Shown: one piece after another, positions 34,436 to 42,513 of the stretch
How positions within the stretch are numbered: position 1 is the stretch's first letter
Layout: each line of letters starts with the position of its first letter
Source of the DNA: JAOSJL01 sp963704035
Lineage (GTDB): Bacteria > Actinomycetota > Acidimicrobiia > IMCC26256 > JAOSJL01
Length of the DNA: 64,000 nt
Reading direction: 5' to 3'
NCBI GenBank assembly: GCA_963704035.1
Contig: CAVPGR010000004.1
Location: forward strand, 372,001-436,000
Made by a program: the position numbers and the translations under genes
Notes under the pieces: model-generated
Database searches by the model: none
What the model was told of the DNA's origin: nothing
What the model saw: the letters and a program-made list of their open reading frames with translations, nothing else

Positions 34436-35077
34436 GTGGCCGACGTTGTCCTCCCCGTCCTGGACGAGGCTCTCGCCCTGCCCGGTGTACTCGGCGCGAT
34501 GCCCTCCGGCTTCCGTCCGATCGTCGTCGACAACGGATCCACCGACGGCTCGGCCGCGATCGCCTCCGATCTCGGTGCCACCGTCGTGCACGAACCTCGG
34601 CGTGGGTTCGGTGCCGCGTGTTTCGCGGGGCTGAGCGCGTCCACCGCCGACATCGTCTGTTTCATGGACTGTGACGGTTCCCTCGACCCGGTCGACCTCC
34701 TGCGAGTCGCCGATCCCATCGTCGCCGGCGACGCGGACCTCATCCTCGGCGCGCGCCAGGCGTCGCGCGGCGCGTGGCCCGTGCACGCACGGCTGGGTAA
34801 CCGCGTCCTGGCCCGGACGCTTCGGCGACGCTACGGAGTCCACCTGCACGATCTCGGGCCGATGCGTGCCGCACGCCGCGATCACCTGCTCGGACTCGGA
34901 CTCCGGGACCGCCGTTTCGGATGGCCGCTGGAGATGGTGGTGCGGGCGCTCGACGAAGGCTGGCGTGTCCATGAGGTACCGGTCGCTTTCGAGCAGCGGG
35001 AGGGACGCTCGAAAGTCACCGGGACGTGGCGGGGCACAGCTCGCACGATTCGCGACATGCGCCGTGTCCTCGCATGA
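34436..35077 (+). CDS. Family 2 glycosyltransferase
   Basis: A 213-residue GT-A enzyme. It has VDNGSTDGSAAIA near the N-terminus, the metal-binding aspartates in MDCDGSLDP, and ARQASRGAWPVHARLGNRVLA as in polyprenyl-phosphate glycosyltransferases (DPM1/GtrB-like), but without C-terminal helices. GTG 34436 is set by the -10 box. Its stop overlaps the next gene by ATGA. It likely makes a lipid-linked sugar donor for envelope glycan assembly. Confidence 0.85.
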   Translation: MADVVLPVLDEALALPGVLGAMPSGFRPIVVDNGSTDGSAAIASDLGATVVHEPRRGFGAACFAGLSASTADIVCFMDCDGSLDPVDLLRVADPIVAGDADLILGARQASRGAWPVHARLGNRVLARTLRRRYGVHLHDLGPMRAARRDHLLGLGLRDRRFGWPLEMVVRALDEGWRVHEVPVAFEQREGRSKVTGTWRGTARTIRDMRRVLA

Positions 35078-35739
35078 GTACTCCCGACGTCACGCTCATA
35101 GTCATCGCCAAGGAGCCTCGGCCGGGTCGGGTCAAGACGCGGCTCTGTCCTCCGTGCTCTCCCGAGCAGGCCGCCGACCTCGCGGCTGCGGCTCTCGCCG
35201 ACACGCTCGCAGCCGTTGCGGCGACCCCGGCGCGTCGCCGCCTCTTGGCCCTGGAAGGCGAGCCGGGTTGGTGGCTACCCGACGGAGTCGCCGTCGTGCC
35301 GCAGTCCAGCGGTGGCCTTGACACACGGCTCGCCGGCGCCTTCGAATCCGCCGGTGGGCCCGCCCTGCTGATCGGAATGGACACGCCACAGGTGGACCCC
35401 GGGCTTCTCGAGGATTCCTCGCGCCTTCTCCTCGGTACCGACGCCGTCCTCGGCGCTGCGACCGACGGCGGGTGGTGGGCCATCGGGCTCCAGCACCCGG
35501 ACCCGCGGGTCTTCGAGGGAGTCCCCATGAGCACCGGCGACACCTACGACCATCAGGTGGCCCGACTCGACGCACTCGGGCTCCGTCACGTCGCGCTCCC
35601 CACCCTGACCGATGTCGATGTTTTCGACGACGCCGTCACCGTGTCGGCGAGTGCCCCCGGCACGCGCTTCGCCGCCGCGGTCAGTGCGACGGAGAAGTGT
35701 CACGCGGGGAACCGGATCATGAGAGGAATCGGCTCATGA
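35074..35739 (+). CDS. TIGR04282-family (DUF2064) nucleotidyl/glycosyltransferase-like protein
   Basis: A 221-residue GT-A-fold protein. The family motifs are AKEPRPGRVKTRL, LIGMDTPQVDP and GAATDGGWWAIGL. TIGR04282 is named after arsenosugar clusters, but many members occur with GT2 and methyltransferase genes elsewhere. No arsenic genes are present here. It overlaps both neighbours by ATGA, so it belongs to the divergent glycan operon. The sugar or nucleotide used is unknown. Confidence 0.85.
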   Translation: MSTPDVTLIVIAKEPRPGRVKTRLCPPCSPEQAADLAAAALADTLAAVAATPARRRLLALEGEPGWWLPDGVAVVPQSSGGLDTRLAGAFESAGGPALLIGMDTPQVDPGLLEDSSRLLLGTDAVLGAATDGGWWAIGLQHPDPRVFEGVPMSTGDTYDHQVARLDALGLRHVALPTLTDVDVFDDAVTVSASAPGTRFAAAVSATEKCHAGNRIMRGIGS

Positions 35740-36410
35740 CCGCGCCGGTCGCGCTTCTGCGAGGGAGCTGTGGGACTCCGTACGTGCCACCGTCGAACCG
35801 GTGGGCGACACCCGCCGATCCGTCCGAGCGCGCGCTCGTCGCCCACGTGATCCCCCCTGTGCTCGACATCGGGTGCGGCCCCGGTCGACACGTCGTCGCT
35901 CTGGCCGAACAGGGCGTGCCCGCCCTCGGTATCGACGTGTGTGACCCGGCGCTCGATCTGGCGCGTCGCCGGGGGGCGCCCGTCCTTCATCGCTCCGTGT
36001 TCGAACCTGTTCCCGGCTCGGGTCGATGGGGCAGCGCTCTGCTCCTCGACGGCAACATCGGTATTGGAGCCGCGCCGGTCGACCTCCTGGGCCGTGTCGC
36101 AGAGCTGGTGCGACCCGGGGGACGGCTCATCGTGGAACTCGACCCACCGGGATCATCGAGCGAGGTCCGCCGGGTACGCCTCGAAATCGAGTCCCCGGGC
36201 AGCGGCGGCACCCACCCGTCCGGGCTCCGCGTCGAGGCGGGACCCTGGTTCGACTGGTGTGCCCTCCCCGCCGACCGGATCGGAGACACGGCCGTTGACG
36301 CCGGGCTGTCTCTGACCGACATGTGGAACGAGGACGACCGGATTCTCGCGGTGCTGACCACACCCGGCCCGGCCCCGGATCCCGAAGTTCCCGATGTGGT
36401 GCCCCGGTGA
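35736..36410 (+). CDS. SAM-dependent methyltransferase
   Basis: A 224-residue class I methyltransferase. Motif I is LDIGCGPGRHVV, motif II is GIDVCDPALDLARRRGAPV, and the post-I region is LLLDGNIGIG. It starts at ATG 35736, overlapping the previous stop, and its own stop overlaps the molybdoenzyme GTG (GTGA). The neighbours suggest a sugar or lipid-linked glycan as acceptor; the sequence does not fix it. Confidence 0.85.
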   Translation: MTAPVALLRGSCGTPYVPPSNRWATPADPSERALVAHVIPPVLDIGCGPGRHVVALAEQGVPALGIDVCDPALDLARRRGAPVLHRSVFEPVPGSGRWGSALLLDGNIGIGAAPVDLLGRVAELVRPGGRLIVELDPPGSSSEVRRVRLEIESPGSGGTHPSGLRVEAGPWFDWCALPADRIGDTAVDAGLSLTDMWNEDDRILAVLTTPGPAPDPEVPDVVPR

Positions 36411-37606
36411 AGCTCCGTTGGCCCGACCGGCCGACGATCGGGCCGTTCCGCGACGGCGCGTTCAGCACGAGACTCCACAACGAACAGACGGCAGCCGTCC
36501 TCGGGATCGCGCTCGGTGTCGGTTTCGTCGTGTGTTTCGCGACAGGTCTGATCTCGCATCTGGTGCAGAACCCGCCCGACTGGTTCCTGTGGACCTCCCG
36601 TCCCGCCGGCCTCTACCGTGTGACCCAGGGAACACACGTGGTCGTGGGGCTGGCGCTCATTCCGGTCCTACTCGCCAAGCTGTGGGTCGTCTACCCGCGC
36701 CTGTTCGAGTGGCCACCCTTCGATTCAGCCGCTCAACTCATCGAGCGCCTGATGATCATCCCGCTCGTCGGAGGTGGTCTCTTCCTCGTCCTCACCGGCC
36801 TCGGCAACATCAACGTGTGGCGGCCGTGGGGTTTCGGATTCCGCCCCGGTCACTACTGGGCCGCGTGGATCACCATCGGTGCGCTGGTCGTGCACGCCTT
36901 CGCGAAGTACGCCACGACACTCGAGGCGCTGCGACGCTCGGGAACGCCTCCTGTCGGAGACGCGACCTCCGCTCTCCGCGTCGGGGTCGACACCACCGAC
37001 GACGGTGACGGGCTGTCACGACGGGGCTTCTTCGCCACCACGTTCGGTGCGGCGGGAGCGATCGCTCTGTTCAGCGTGGGCCAGACGTTCACACCACTCA
37101 GCAAGGCAGCACTCATCGTGCCACGCCGATCCGATGTGGGCCCCCAGGGTCTCCCCGTGAACCGGACCGCCTCGTCGGTGGGGCTCTCCGACGTCGACCC
37201 GGCGACCTACACGCTGACCGTCGACGGCTCTGGCGCCACCCGACCCTTCACGCTCAGCTACGACGACCTGCGCGCGCTACCCCAACGTACGGTCGAACTC
37301 CCGATCGCCTGTGTCGAGGGGTGGAGCGCCAACGCCACATGGAGCGGCGTGGCAGTCACCGACCTCCTCGAGCGAGCGGGTGCGCCGGCAAACTGCGACG
37401 CGCGAGTCACATCGATGCAGGACAGCCCCCGGCAACGGTCGTCGGATCTCAATCGGTTCCACGCCCACGACCCCGACACGCTCCTCGCTCTCGAGGTGAA
37501 CGGCGAGACGCTCGACGCCGATCACGGCTTTCCCGTTCGCCTGATCGGTCCGAACCGACCCGGCGTCATGCAGACCAAGTGGGTCTCGCGGCTAGAGGCG
37601 CTGTGA
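36407..37606 (+). CDS. Molybdopterin oxidoreductase fused to a cytochrome b-like membrane domain
   Basis: A 399-residue fusion. Residues 25-170 contain four helices with histidines H51, H77, H149 and H163 that could ligate haem b. A twin-arginine motif LSRRGFFATT at 203-212 leads a fifth helix. The C-terminal half is a sulfite-oxidase-type molybdopterin domain with the Mo ligand C302 in PIACVEGWS. It would sit outside the membrane, exchanging electrons through the haem domain. The sulfite oxidase dimerisation domain is absent. GTG 36407 overlaps the methyltransferase stop. Confidence 0.85.
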   Translation: MKLRWPDRPTIGPFRDGAFSTRLHNEQTAAVLGIALGVGFVVCFATGLISHLVQNPPDWFLWTSRPAGLYRVTQGTHVVVGLALIPVLLAKLWVVYPRLFEWPPFDSAAQLIERLMIIPLVGGGLFLVLTGLGNINVWRPWGFGFRPGHYWAAWITIGALVVHAFAKYATTLEALRRSGTPPVGDATSALRVGVDTTDDGDGLSRRGFFATTFGAAGAIALFSVGQTFTPLSKAALIVPRRSDVGPQGLPVNRTASSVGLSDVDPATYTLTVDGSGATRPFTLSYDDLRALPQRTVELPIACVEGWSANATWSGVAVTDLLERAGAPANCDARVTSMQDSPRQRSSDLNRFHAHDPDTLLALEVNGETLDADHGFPVRLIGPNRPGVMQTKWVSRLEAL

Positions 37607-38053
37607 GCACCGAGACCCGCCCGGAATCCGGTTCGGGAACGAACAATCACGGAATGCTCTTCTGGGTCGGCCTCGCCCTGGGCGGCGCGCTGATGGTGTA
37701 CGGACTCGTCGGTCTGATCCGCAACGTCGAGGGCGAGCTCCTGAACTGGGCCGTGTTCTACGTGGGAATCGACGTCGTGCACGACGTGATCCTCGCCCCG
37801 GTCGCCTTCGCGTTCGGGGCGGTCCTCGCCCGGGTGTCTTCCGGCTCCGTGGAGGGCGCCGTTGACCGCGGGATGCGTGATCAGCGCGGCGGTGCTGCTC
37901 GTCGTGGCGGTTCCACTGCTCGGTCTCGGGGGCAACCCCGGGAACCCGACGCTCCGCCCCCTCGACTACCCCACCGCCACCGCATGGGCACTGGCGATCG
38001 TGTGGGGGGCGGTCGGAATCGTCAGCGTCATCGTGGCGTGGAGCCGTCGTTGA
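37603..38053 (+). CDS. Small polytopic membrane protein (apparent +1 frameshift)
   Basis: A predicted protein of about 149 residues with three or four helices. GTG 37603 overlaps the molybdoenzyme stop (GTGA). The first half (MLFWVGLALGGALMVYGLVG) runs in frame 1 up to VSSGSVEGA. Near 37860 the hydrophobic reading moves to the next frame, LTAGCVISAAVLLVVAVPLL, and ends WSRR. In the original frame the continuation is arginine-rich and unlike a protein. It could also be two overlapping genes, the second starting at TTG 37862. The function is unknown. Confidence 0.65.
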
Positions 38054-38073
38054 CCGGAGAGGACGGCCCGGCG

Positions 38074-38916
38074 TCAGCGGCCCTCGAACTCCGGGCGTGT
38101 CTTGGCGGCGAACGCCTCCATCCCGATCCGGAGGTCGTCGCTCGCGAATGCTCGTTCCTCGTCGGCGTCGATGGCCGCAATGGCGTCGTCGTCGGTGCCG
38201 GGGCGTAGACCGCCACGCTCACTGATCAACTCGAGAGCGTGCTTGTGGCCGGCGACGGTGAGGGGGGCGAGCGCCGCGATTTCATCGGCGACCTCGAGTG
38301 CCGCCGGCAGTGCGTCGTCGGCGCGGCGGTCGACCAGGCCCATACCTTCCGCCTCGTCCACACCGATCGTCCGGCTCGTGAGGAGCAGATCGCGCGCCCG
38401 ACCCGGTCCGACGAGCTGAACCAGCCGCTGGATGTTCGTCCAGTGCAGGTGGATCCCGAGCTTGCCGGCGGGAATGCCGAAACGTGCTCGATCGTCGGCC
38501 ACGCGGATGTCGCAGGCGACCGCGAGCTGCGTTCCGGCGCCGATGGCAGGGCCGTGAATCGCAGCGATCACGGGCGCCGGTAGTGCTCCGAGCGCGTCAA
38601 GGAGTTCCTCAAAGGCGGGCCGAAACGTGTCGCGGCGTTGCTCGTGCCACTCTCCACCGGGTTCGTGGGAACCCGAGTCCTTCAGCGCTTCGGCATGGCC
38701 CGGTGCCTCGCTGTGGGCGAGGTCGAAACGGGTGCCGAGGTCGGCACCCGCGCAGAAGGCGCTGCCCGCTCCCGTGAGGACCACCGCGCGGACGCCGTCG
38801 GCGTCTTCGAGATACCGACGCAGCTGGTCACAACCGGGAGCGTGAAGTGCGTTTCGCCGTTCCGGCCTCTCCAGAGTCGCGACCGCGACCTGGCCGCGCA
38901 CTTCCCAGCGGATCAC
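38074..38916 (-). CDS. Crotonase-fold protein (enoyl-CoA hydratase-like)
   Basis: A 280-residue enoyl-CoA hydratase/isomerase family protein. The oxyanion segment GAGSAFCAGADL and HGPAIGAGTQLAVACDIRV are present. The first catalytic glutamate of hydratases is a glutamine here (GTQLA). The segment holding the second reads GIPAGKLGIHLHW with no glutamate. Simple enoyl-CoA hydration is therefore doubtful; isomerase, hydrolase or other chemistry is possible. It starts 6 bp after the biotin carrier gene. Confidence 0.85.
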   Translation of the reverse strand: MIRWEVRGQVAVATLERPERRNALHAPGCDQLRRYLEDADGVRAVVLTGAGSAFCAGADLGTRFDLAHSEAPGHAEALKDSGSHEPGGEWHEQRRDTFRPAFEELLDALGALPAPVIAAIHGPAIGAGTQLAVACDIRVADDRARFGIPAGKLGIHLHWTNIQRLVQLVGPGRARDLLLTSRTIGVDEAEGMGLVDRRADDALPAALEVADEIAALAPLTVAGHKHALELISERGGLRPGTDDDAIAAIDADEERAFASDDLRIGMEAFAAKTRPEFEGR

Positions 38917-38922
38917 GGAACG

Positions 38923-39186
38923 TCAGGTCTCGTCGATGAGTGCGATGAGGTCACCTTCGGCGACCTGCTGGGATGCTTCGACGTGCAGTTCACGCACGAC
39001 ACCCGGAACCGGAGTGGTGACGGGAATCTCCATCTTCATGGATTCGAGGATGGCGATGTCGTCGCCTTCGGCGACCATCGTTCCGAGCTCGGCGACGATC
39101 TGCCACACGTTGGCCGCGATCTGGGCTCTGATTTCGTGCACGGCGACGGATCGTAGTGGACGACCGTCGTCAGGCCGGGTGCTCAC
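38923..39186 (-). CDS. Biotin/lipoyl attachment protein (TB7.3-like)
   Basis: An 87-residue single-domain carrier with the biotinylation motif ESMKMEIPV. It matches mycobacterial TB7.3 (Rv3221c), a biotinylated protein next to pdtaS there; here pdtaS is 35 kb away. No carboxylase subunit lies nearby, so its enzyme partner is unknown. GTG 39186 overlaps the stop of the upstream membrane gene (GTGA). The first 15 residues are a variable leader before VHEIRAQIAANVW. Confidence 0.88.
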   Translation of the reverse strand: MSTRPDDGRPLRSVAVHEIRAQIAANVWQIVAELGTMVAEGDDIAILESMKMEIPVTTPVPGVVRELHVEASQQVAEGDLIALIDET

Positions 39187-40526
39187 ACCTCGCCGTCTTC
39201 CGATCGGGGGCCGGCGTCCAAGAGGCCGTTCTCCGAGAGCACGATCTCGAGAGCCGCCAATGCACCGGGATCGAACATGTACGCGGGACCCGTGTACATC
39301 CGTTCGAGTGCGAGAACGGCCCGGCCGTCGTCGCCACCGGTCAGGTCCTCGTACGTACTCACCACACGCAGAACACCGGCGCCGGGAGGCTCGGTCGCCC
39401 GTTCGGCATCCTCCGTCGTCCGAGGACCCTTCTCCGAGGACCGCGTCCGGCGATGAGGCCGAGCCGCCGCCGCCACCACGGTGCCCACACGGTCGAGGCG
39501 GTCGCCGCCGGCGAGGATGTGCGCGGTCATGTCGGCCACCCGGGCCGACTCGCTATCCCTCGTGTGACCGGAGGTGCCCATCCACGAGCGCGATCTCCGG
39601 GGCCGCGGCGTCGACGAGCCCGCCGGTGCGGGCGCCAGACACACCGATCCGAGTCGGTGCAGACGTGCGGCGGCCTCCAGGTCCTCCATGGCCCGTAGGT
39701 CGAGATCCAGTGATTCGCCGACCCGTCGCGACAGTGTCGCCACTCGTTCTGTACTCCCCGTCGGCACATGGCCACCCAGCTCAGGCGTCGCCGCGAGCGC
39801 GTCAACTGTCTGGAGATAGTTGCGGCGCGCCCGTCCGGCCATGCTGTCGGCCGCCCACGCCGCGACCAGCGGCACCGCCAGCAGCACACAACTCCATCGA
39901 CCCGGGCCTGGTCGCCCTTCCGCACCGCTCGACACCAGAGACATCAGAACGCCGCTGCTCGCTACCGCCAACGCCGCTGCGCGGCCACGGGGCCACAGGT
40001 GCGAGCGGGAACCGACGGCTTCCGGTCGCCCACGCGTCGACCAGGTCTTTCCGGAACCACCGAAACCGTGACGGAGACGGGCAACGAGCTCATCGATCGC
40101 CATCTGGGAGGCGGCCGCCGCACTCAGGGCCGCGAGGACCCATCGCGTCGTCTCAGCGGGAGCAAGAGCCAGAACGGCGTAGTAGGAGCACCCGGCGGCA
40201 ACCGCCGTGCCGATCCGCACGCCCAGGTTCCAGCGGCCGCCGCGTGTCCTGAGTCCGTCCGCGGCCCACGCGGCAAGCGTGAACGCGAGGACGCAGACGA
40301 TCACCAACGTGGCCCACGGAAGAACGCGCAGGGCAACGAGCACGACCGCGTGCGAAGCCGGCACCCGGGGTCCGCCGGCGGGGTGGAGGACAAGGGCCTC
40401 TCCGGCCATGATGCCGAGGCCGAGCAGGACGGCGTCCACATCGGCACCTTCTCCGGCGAGAACCGCCATCGCGAGTGCACCCACACCGATCCCGGCGAGA
40501 ACCGCGGCTCGGACCATTCGGCTCAC
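39183..40526 (-). CDS. Membrane protein with degenerate HD domain
   Basis: A 447-residue protein. Around six helices in the first 270 residues lead to a domain that aligns in layout with the HD domain of the next gene upstream. The metal-binding HDVGK is replaced by HRLGSV (in ARLHRLGSV) and the later DAF/Y region reads STYEDLTGGD. It therefore looks like an inactive paralogue of its partner. GTG 40526 overlaps the partner's stop (GTGA). A sensory or partner-binding role is inferred. Confidence 0.6.
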   Translation of the reverse strand: MSRMVRAAVLAGIGVGALAMAVLAGEGADVDAVLLGLGIMAGEALVLHPAGGPRVPASHAVVLVALRVLPWATLVIVCVLAFTLAAWAADGLRTRGGRWNLGVRIGTAVAAGCSYYAVLALAPAETTRWVLAALSAAAASQMAIDELVARLRHGFGGSGKTWSTRGRPEAVGSRSHLWPRGRAAALAVASSGVLMSLVSSGAEGRPGPGRWSCVLLAVPLVAAWAADSMAGRARRNYLQTVDALAATPELGGHVPTGSTERVATLSRRVGESLDLDLRAMEDLEAAARLHRLGSVCLAPAPAGSSTPRPRRSRSWMGTSGHTRDSESARVADMTAHILAGGDRLDRVGTVVAAAARPHRRTRSSEKGPRTTEDAERATEPPGAGVLRVVSTYEDLTGGDDGRAVLALERMYTGPAYMFDPGALAALEIVLSENGLLDAGPRSEDGEV

Positions 40527-41932
40527 GCGCCGGCCGTTCCCGTCGCGTGCGCGTCGGCGAGATCCCCGAGGCCGGCCGACCCGGTGCCGACGACGGGGGG
40601 AGGGACGGCGAAGAGCTCGGGCGACGAGGCACCCGAGACATCGACGACCGGATCCTGCTCCTGTACGACCCGAACGAGCGCCTCCACACAGCGAGGATGG
40701 AACTGCGTGCCAGCGCACCGTCGGAGCTCGTCGAGTGCCACGTCGAGATCGAGCGCCCTCCGGTACGCCCGCGACGACGTCATGGCGTCGAACGCATCGG
40801 CGACGTGGACGATGTGCGGCTCCAGCGGCGTGCGCCGGGTGCGTAGAACCCTCGTGGCTCCGCGCGTGTCCGGTGGGTCGGTGCCGTCGTAGCGGGAGTA
40901 CTCGCTCACCGCGCTCGGCGCGATGTCACGCAGGAAGTCGATCCGTTCGAGAATGGCTACCGACACGGCCTCGTGGCGATGGACCCGTTCGAATTCGGCC
41001 CGCGTGAGACGCCCGGGCTTGTTGAGCAACTCGCTCGGGACAGCGAGCTTTCCCACGTCGTGCATGAGAGCGGCGCAACGCAGTCGCTCGAGGCGGGCCG
41101 GGCTCAGCCCGAGATCCTCCCCGATACTCGTCGCGTAGGCCGCGACCCGTCGCACGTGTCGCGCCGTGCCGCCGTCCTTGGCCTCCAGTGCACGCAGCAA
41201 CGTCTCGAGGGTGGCCTCATGTGCCCGGTGTAGATCCTGATAGGCGTGGAAGGTGCGGTGGGCGACAACGACCGGCACGATGAACAACGGAAGCGTGATG
41301 GCACCGAACTCGACCCAGACCGTGCCCATCACGAGCCCGAACAGCGTGAAGGGCACGACCTGCCACGAGCCGGGGCGGAACCGCGCGAGAGACGACAGGA
41401 CGGTCCGCCCCCGCGACAGCGCCACCGCGACGGCGACGAGCAGGTCGTTCACCAGGAGATCGACGAGCGCCACAGGAAGCGTGATCAGGAGGAGAGCAAG
41501 GCCCGTCGAGTCGGCAACGGCCGCCAGGCCGGCGAAGGTCAGCGACACCACCAACGTCGCCAGGCCGTAGCTTCCCGCGTGGAAGAGCACGCGACCGATG
41601 TCGTGGTCGCGCAGTGCGGGCAGGTAAAGGGCACCGCACATCGCCACCACCATCGCCCCCGCCGGAGCGCCCTGCGCGTGGAAGACCACGACCGCCGCCA
41701 TCGTCGGCACGCTGCTCGCCGACAGGGTTGTCCCATCGGGGAATTCGACCCCCCGATTCTCCGCGAAGGCCACCAGCCCACCGAAGACGAGGAGTGGGCC
41801 GACCGCCGGAGCTGGCCCGACCACGCACAGCACGGTCGCAAGGACAACGGCTGAGCAGCCGATGCCGATGCCGAAGGCGTGGAATCGCCGCGACCCCCTG
41901 GTCGCGTATGTCGTCGCGTCCGTCCTCACCAT
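40523..41932 (-). CDS. Membrane-bound HD-domain protein related to HD-GYP
   Basis: A 469-residue protein. The first 240 residues form a MASE-like membrane domain of about seven helices. An HD domain follows with ARHVRRVAAYA, LMHDVGKLAVPSELLNKPG, HRHEAVSVAIL and VADAFDAMTSSRAYR. The HHExxDGxGYP signature of c-di-GMP phosphodiesterases is altered to SEYSRYDGTDPP, so two metal-binding histidines and GYP are lost. Activity on c-di-GMP is doubtful. ATG 41932 starts at the membrane domain. It is coupled to the degenerate paralogue downstream. Confidence 0.78.
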   Translation of the reverse strand: MVRTDATTYATRGSRRFHAFGIGIGCSAVVLATVLCVVGPAPAVGPLLVFGGLVAFAENRGVEFPDGTTLSASSVPTMAAVVVFHAQGAPAGAMVVAMCGALYLPALRDHDIGRVLFHAGSYGLATLVVSLTFAGLAAVADSTGLALLLITLPVALVDLLVNDLLVAVAVALSRGRTVLSSLARFRPGSWQVVPFTLFGLVMGTVWVEFGAITLPLFIVPVVVAHRTFHAYQDLHRAHEATLETLLRALEAKDGGTARHVRRVAAYATSIGEDLGLSPARLERLRCAALMHDVGKLAVPSELLNKPGRLTRAEFERVHRHEAVSVAILERIDFLRDIAPSAVSEYSRYDGTDPPDTRGATRVLRTRRTPLEPHIVHVADAFDAMTSSRAYRRALDLDVALDELRRCAGTQFHPRCVEALVRVVQEQDPVVDVSGASSPELFAVPPPVVGTGSAGLGDLADAHATGTAGA

Positions 41933-42021
41933 GCCGTCGATGCCATGTCGTCGATGCCACGACGCCGGCGGTGCCGGGCCGTGTGCAGGCGAGACCCCGA
42001 CGTAGGCCGATCCGCTCCGCT

Positions 42022-42117
42022 CTAGTGCCAGAAGCCGCGGCGTGTGCCACCCACGAGGAGCAGCCCCGTCGCAGCCGTCGCATAGACGGTCAGTCGGACG
42101 TACAGGGTTTGCACCAT
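42022..42117 (-). CDS. Small 31-residue membrane peptide ORF
   Basis: ATG 42117 is preceded by GAAGGAGGGTGTGCG, with the AAGGAGG core well placed for initiation. This is one of the strongest ribosome sites in the window. The product starts MVQTLYVRLTVYATAATG, continues LLLVGG and ends in a basic/aromatic tail (TRRGFWH). It has one short hydrophobic helix. It lies 89 bp upstream of the HD-domain gene on the same strand. It could be a real small protein or a regulatory leader peptide. No homologue is known to me. Confidence 0.5.
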   Translation of the reverse strand: MVQTLYVRLTVYATAATGLLLVGGTRRGFWH

Positions 42118-42513
42118 CGCACACCCTCCTTCGTGCGAATCGACGATCCGTGACCCGTGCCGGGTCCCGGACGTGAGTCCGCTCCGCTGAAGTGGCCGAT
42201 CGTGCGGGATCCCGCCGGCACCCGGTCCGGGGCCGACTGGCGAACGTGTGGTGCTCCTTGGTCGTCGGTCGGGTTTGTCGAAGCCGGGTCACACGACCCG
42301 GTGTTCGGCCCTGGGGATCCGCCCGCTTGGCCCCCGAACACCCGGACCTTCGCGGTGTCACCGGTTCCGGGCTTTCGTCCGGTTCCGGGGTTCCACCGTG
42401 AATCACAGCAGTCTCACTGATTAACACGAACAACACAAGAACCAATTTCGGCCGAAGAACATCTTCCGGATGGTCTTCCTCACGCATAGTGTTCACCCCT
42501 GGGAGGCGCCGGC
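42118..42513. other. 395-bp noncoding region between divergent genes
   Basis: No convincing ORF. It holds a perfect 7-bp stem CCGGGTC-ACAC-GACCCGG (42284-42301), two direct copies of CCGGTTCCGGG (about 42360-42395) and an AT-richer stretch (about 42405-42470) just before the plus-strand promoter. A structured leader for the minus-strand genes is possible but no known family was recognised. Confidence 0.4.
42487..42506 (+). promoter_or_regulatory. -10 box TAGTGT and ribosome site GGGAGG
   Basis: TAGTGT (42487-42492) is followed by GGGAGG (42501-42506), which ends 7 nt before GTG 42514. This gene therefore seems to have a short leader, unlike the leaderless ones. Confidence 0.5.

Noticed and set aside
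42284..42301. CCGGGTC/GACCCGG hairpin as an intrinsic terminator
   Set aside because: No T-run follows on either strand, and it is not at the end of a gene.
42340..42420. Loose resemblance of the minus strand to a c-di-GMP riboswitch core near the HD-domain genes
   Set aside because: The similarity is only GGACGAAAGCC inside a CCCGGAACCGG direct repeat. The paired elements and other conserved segments of that riboswitch are absent.
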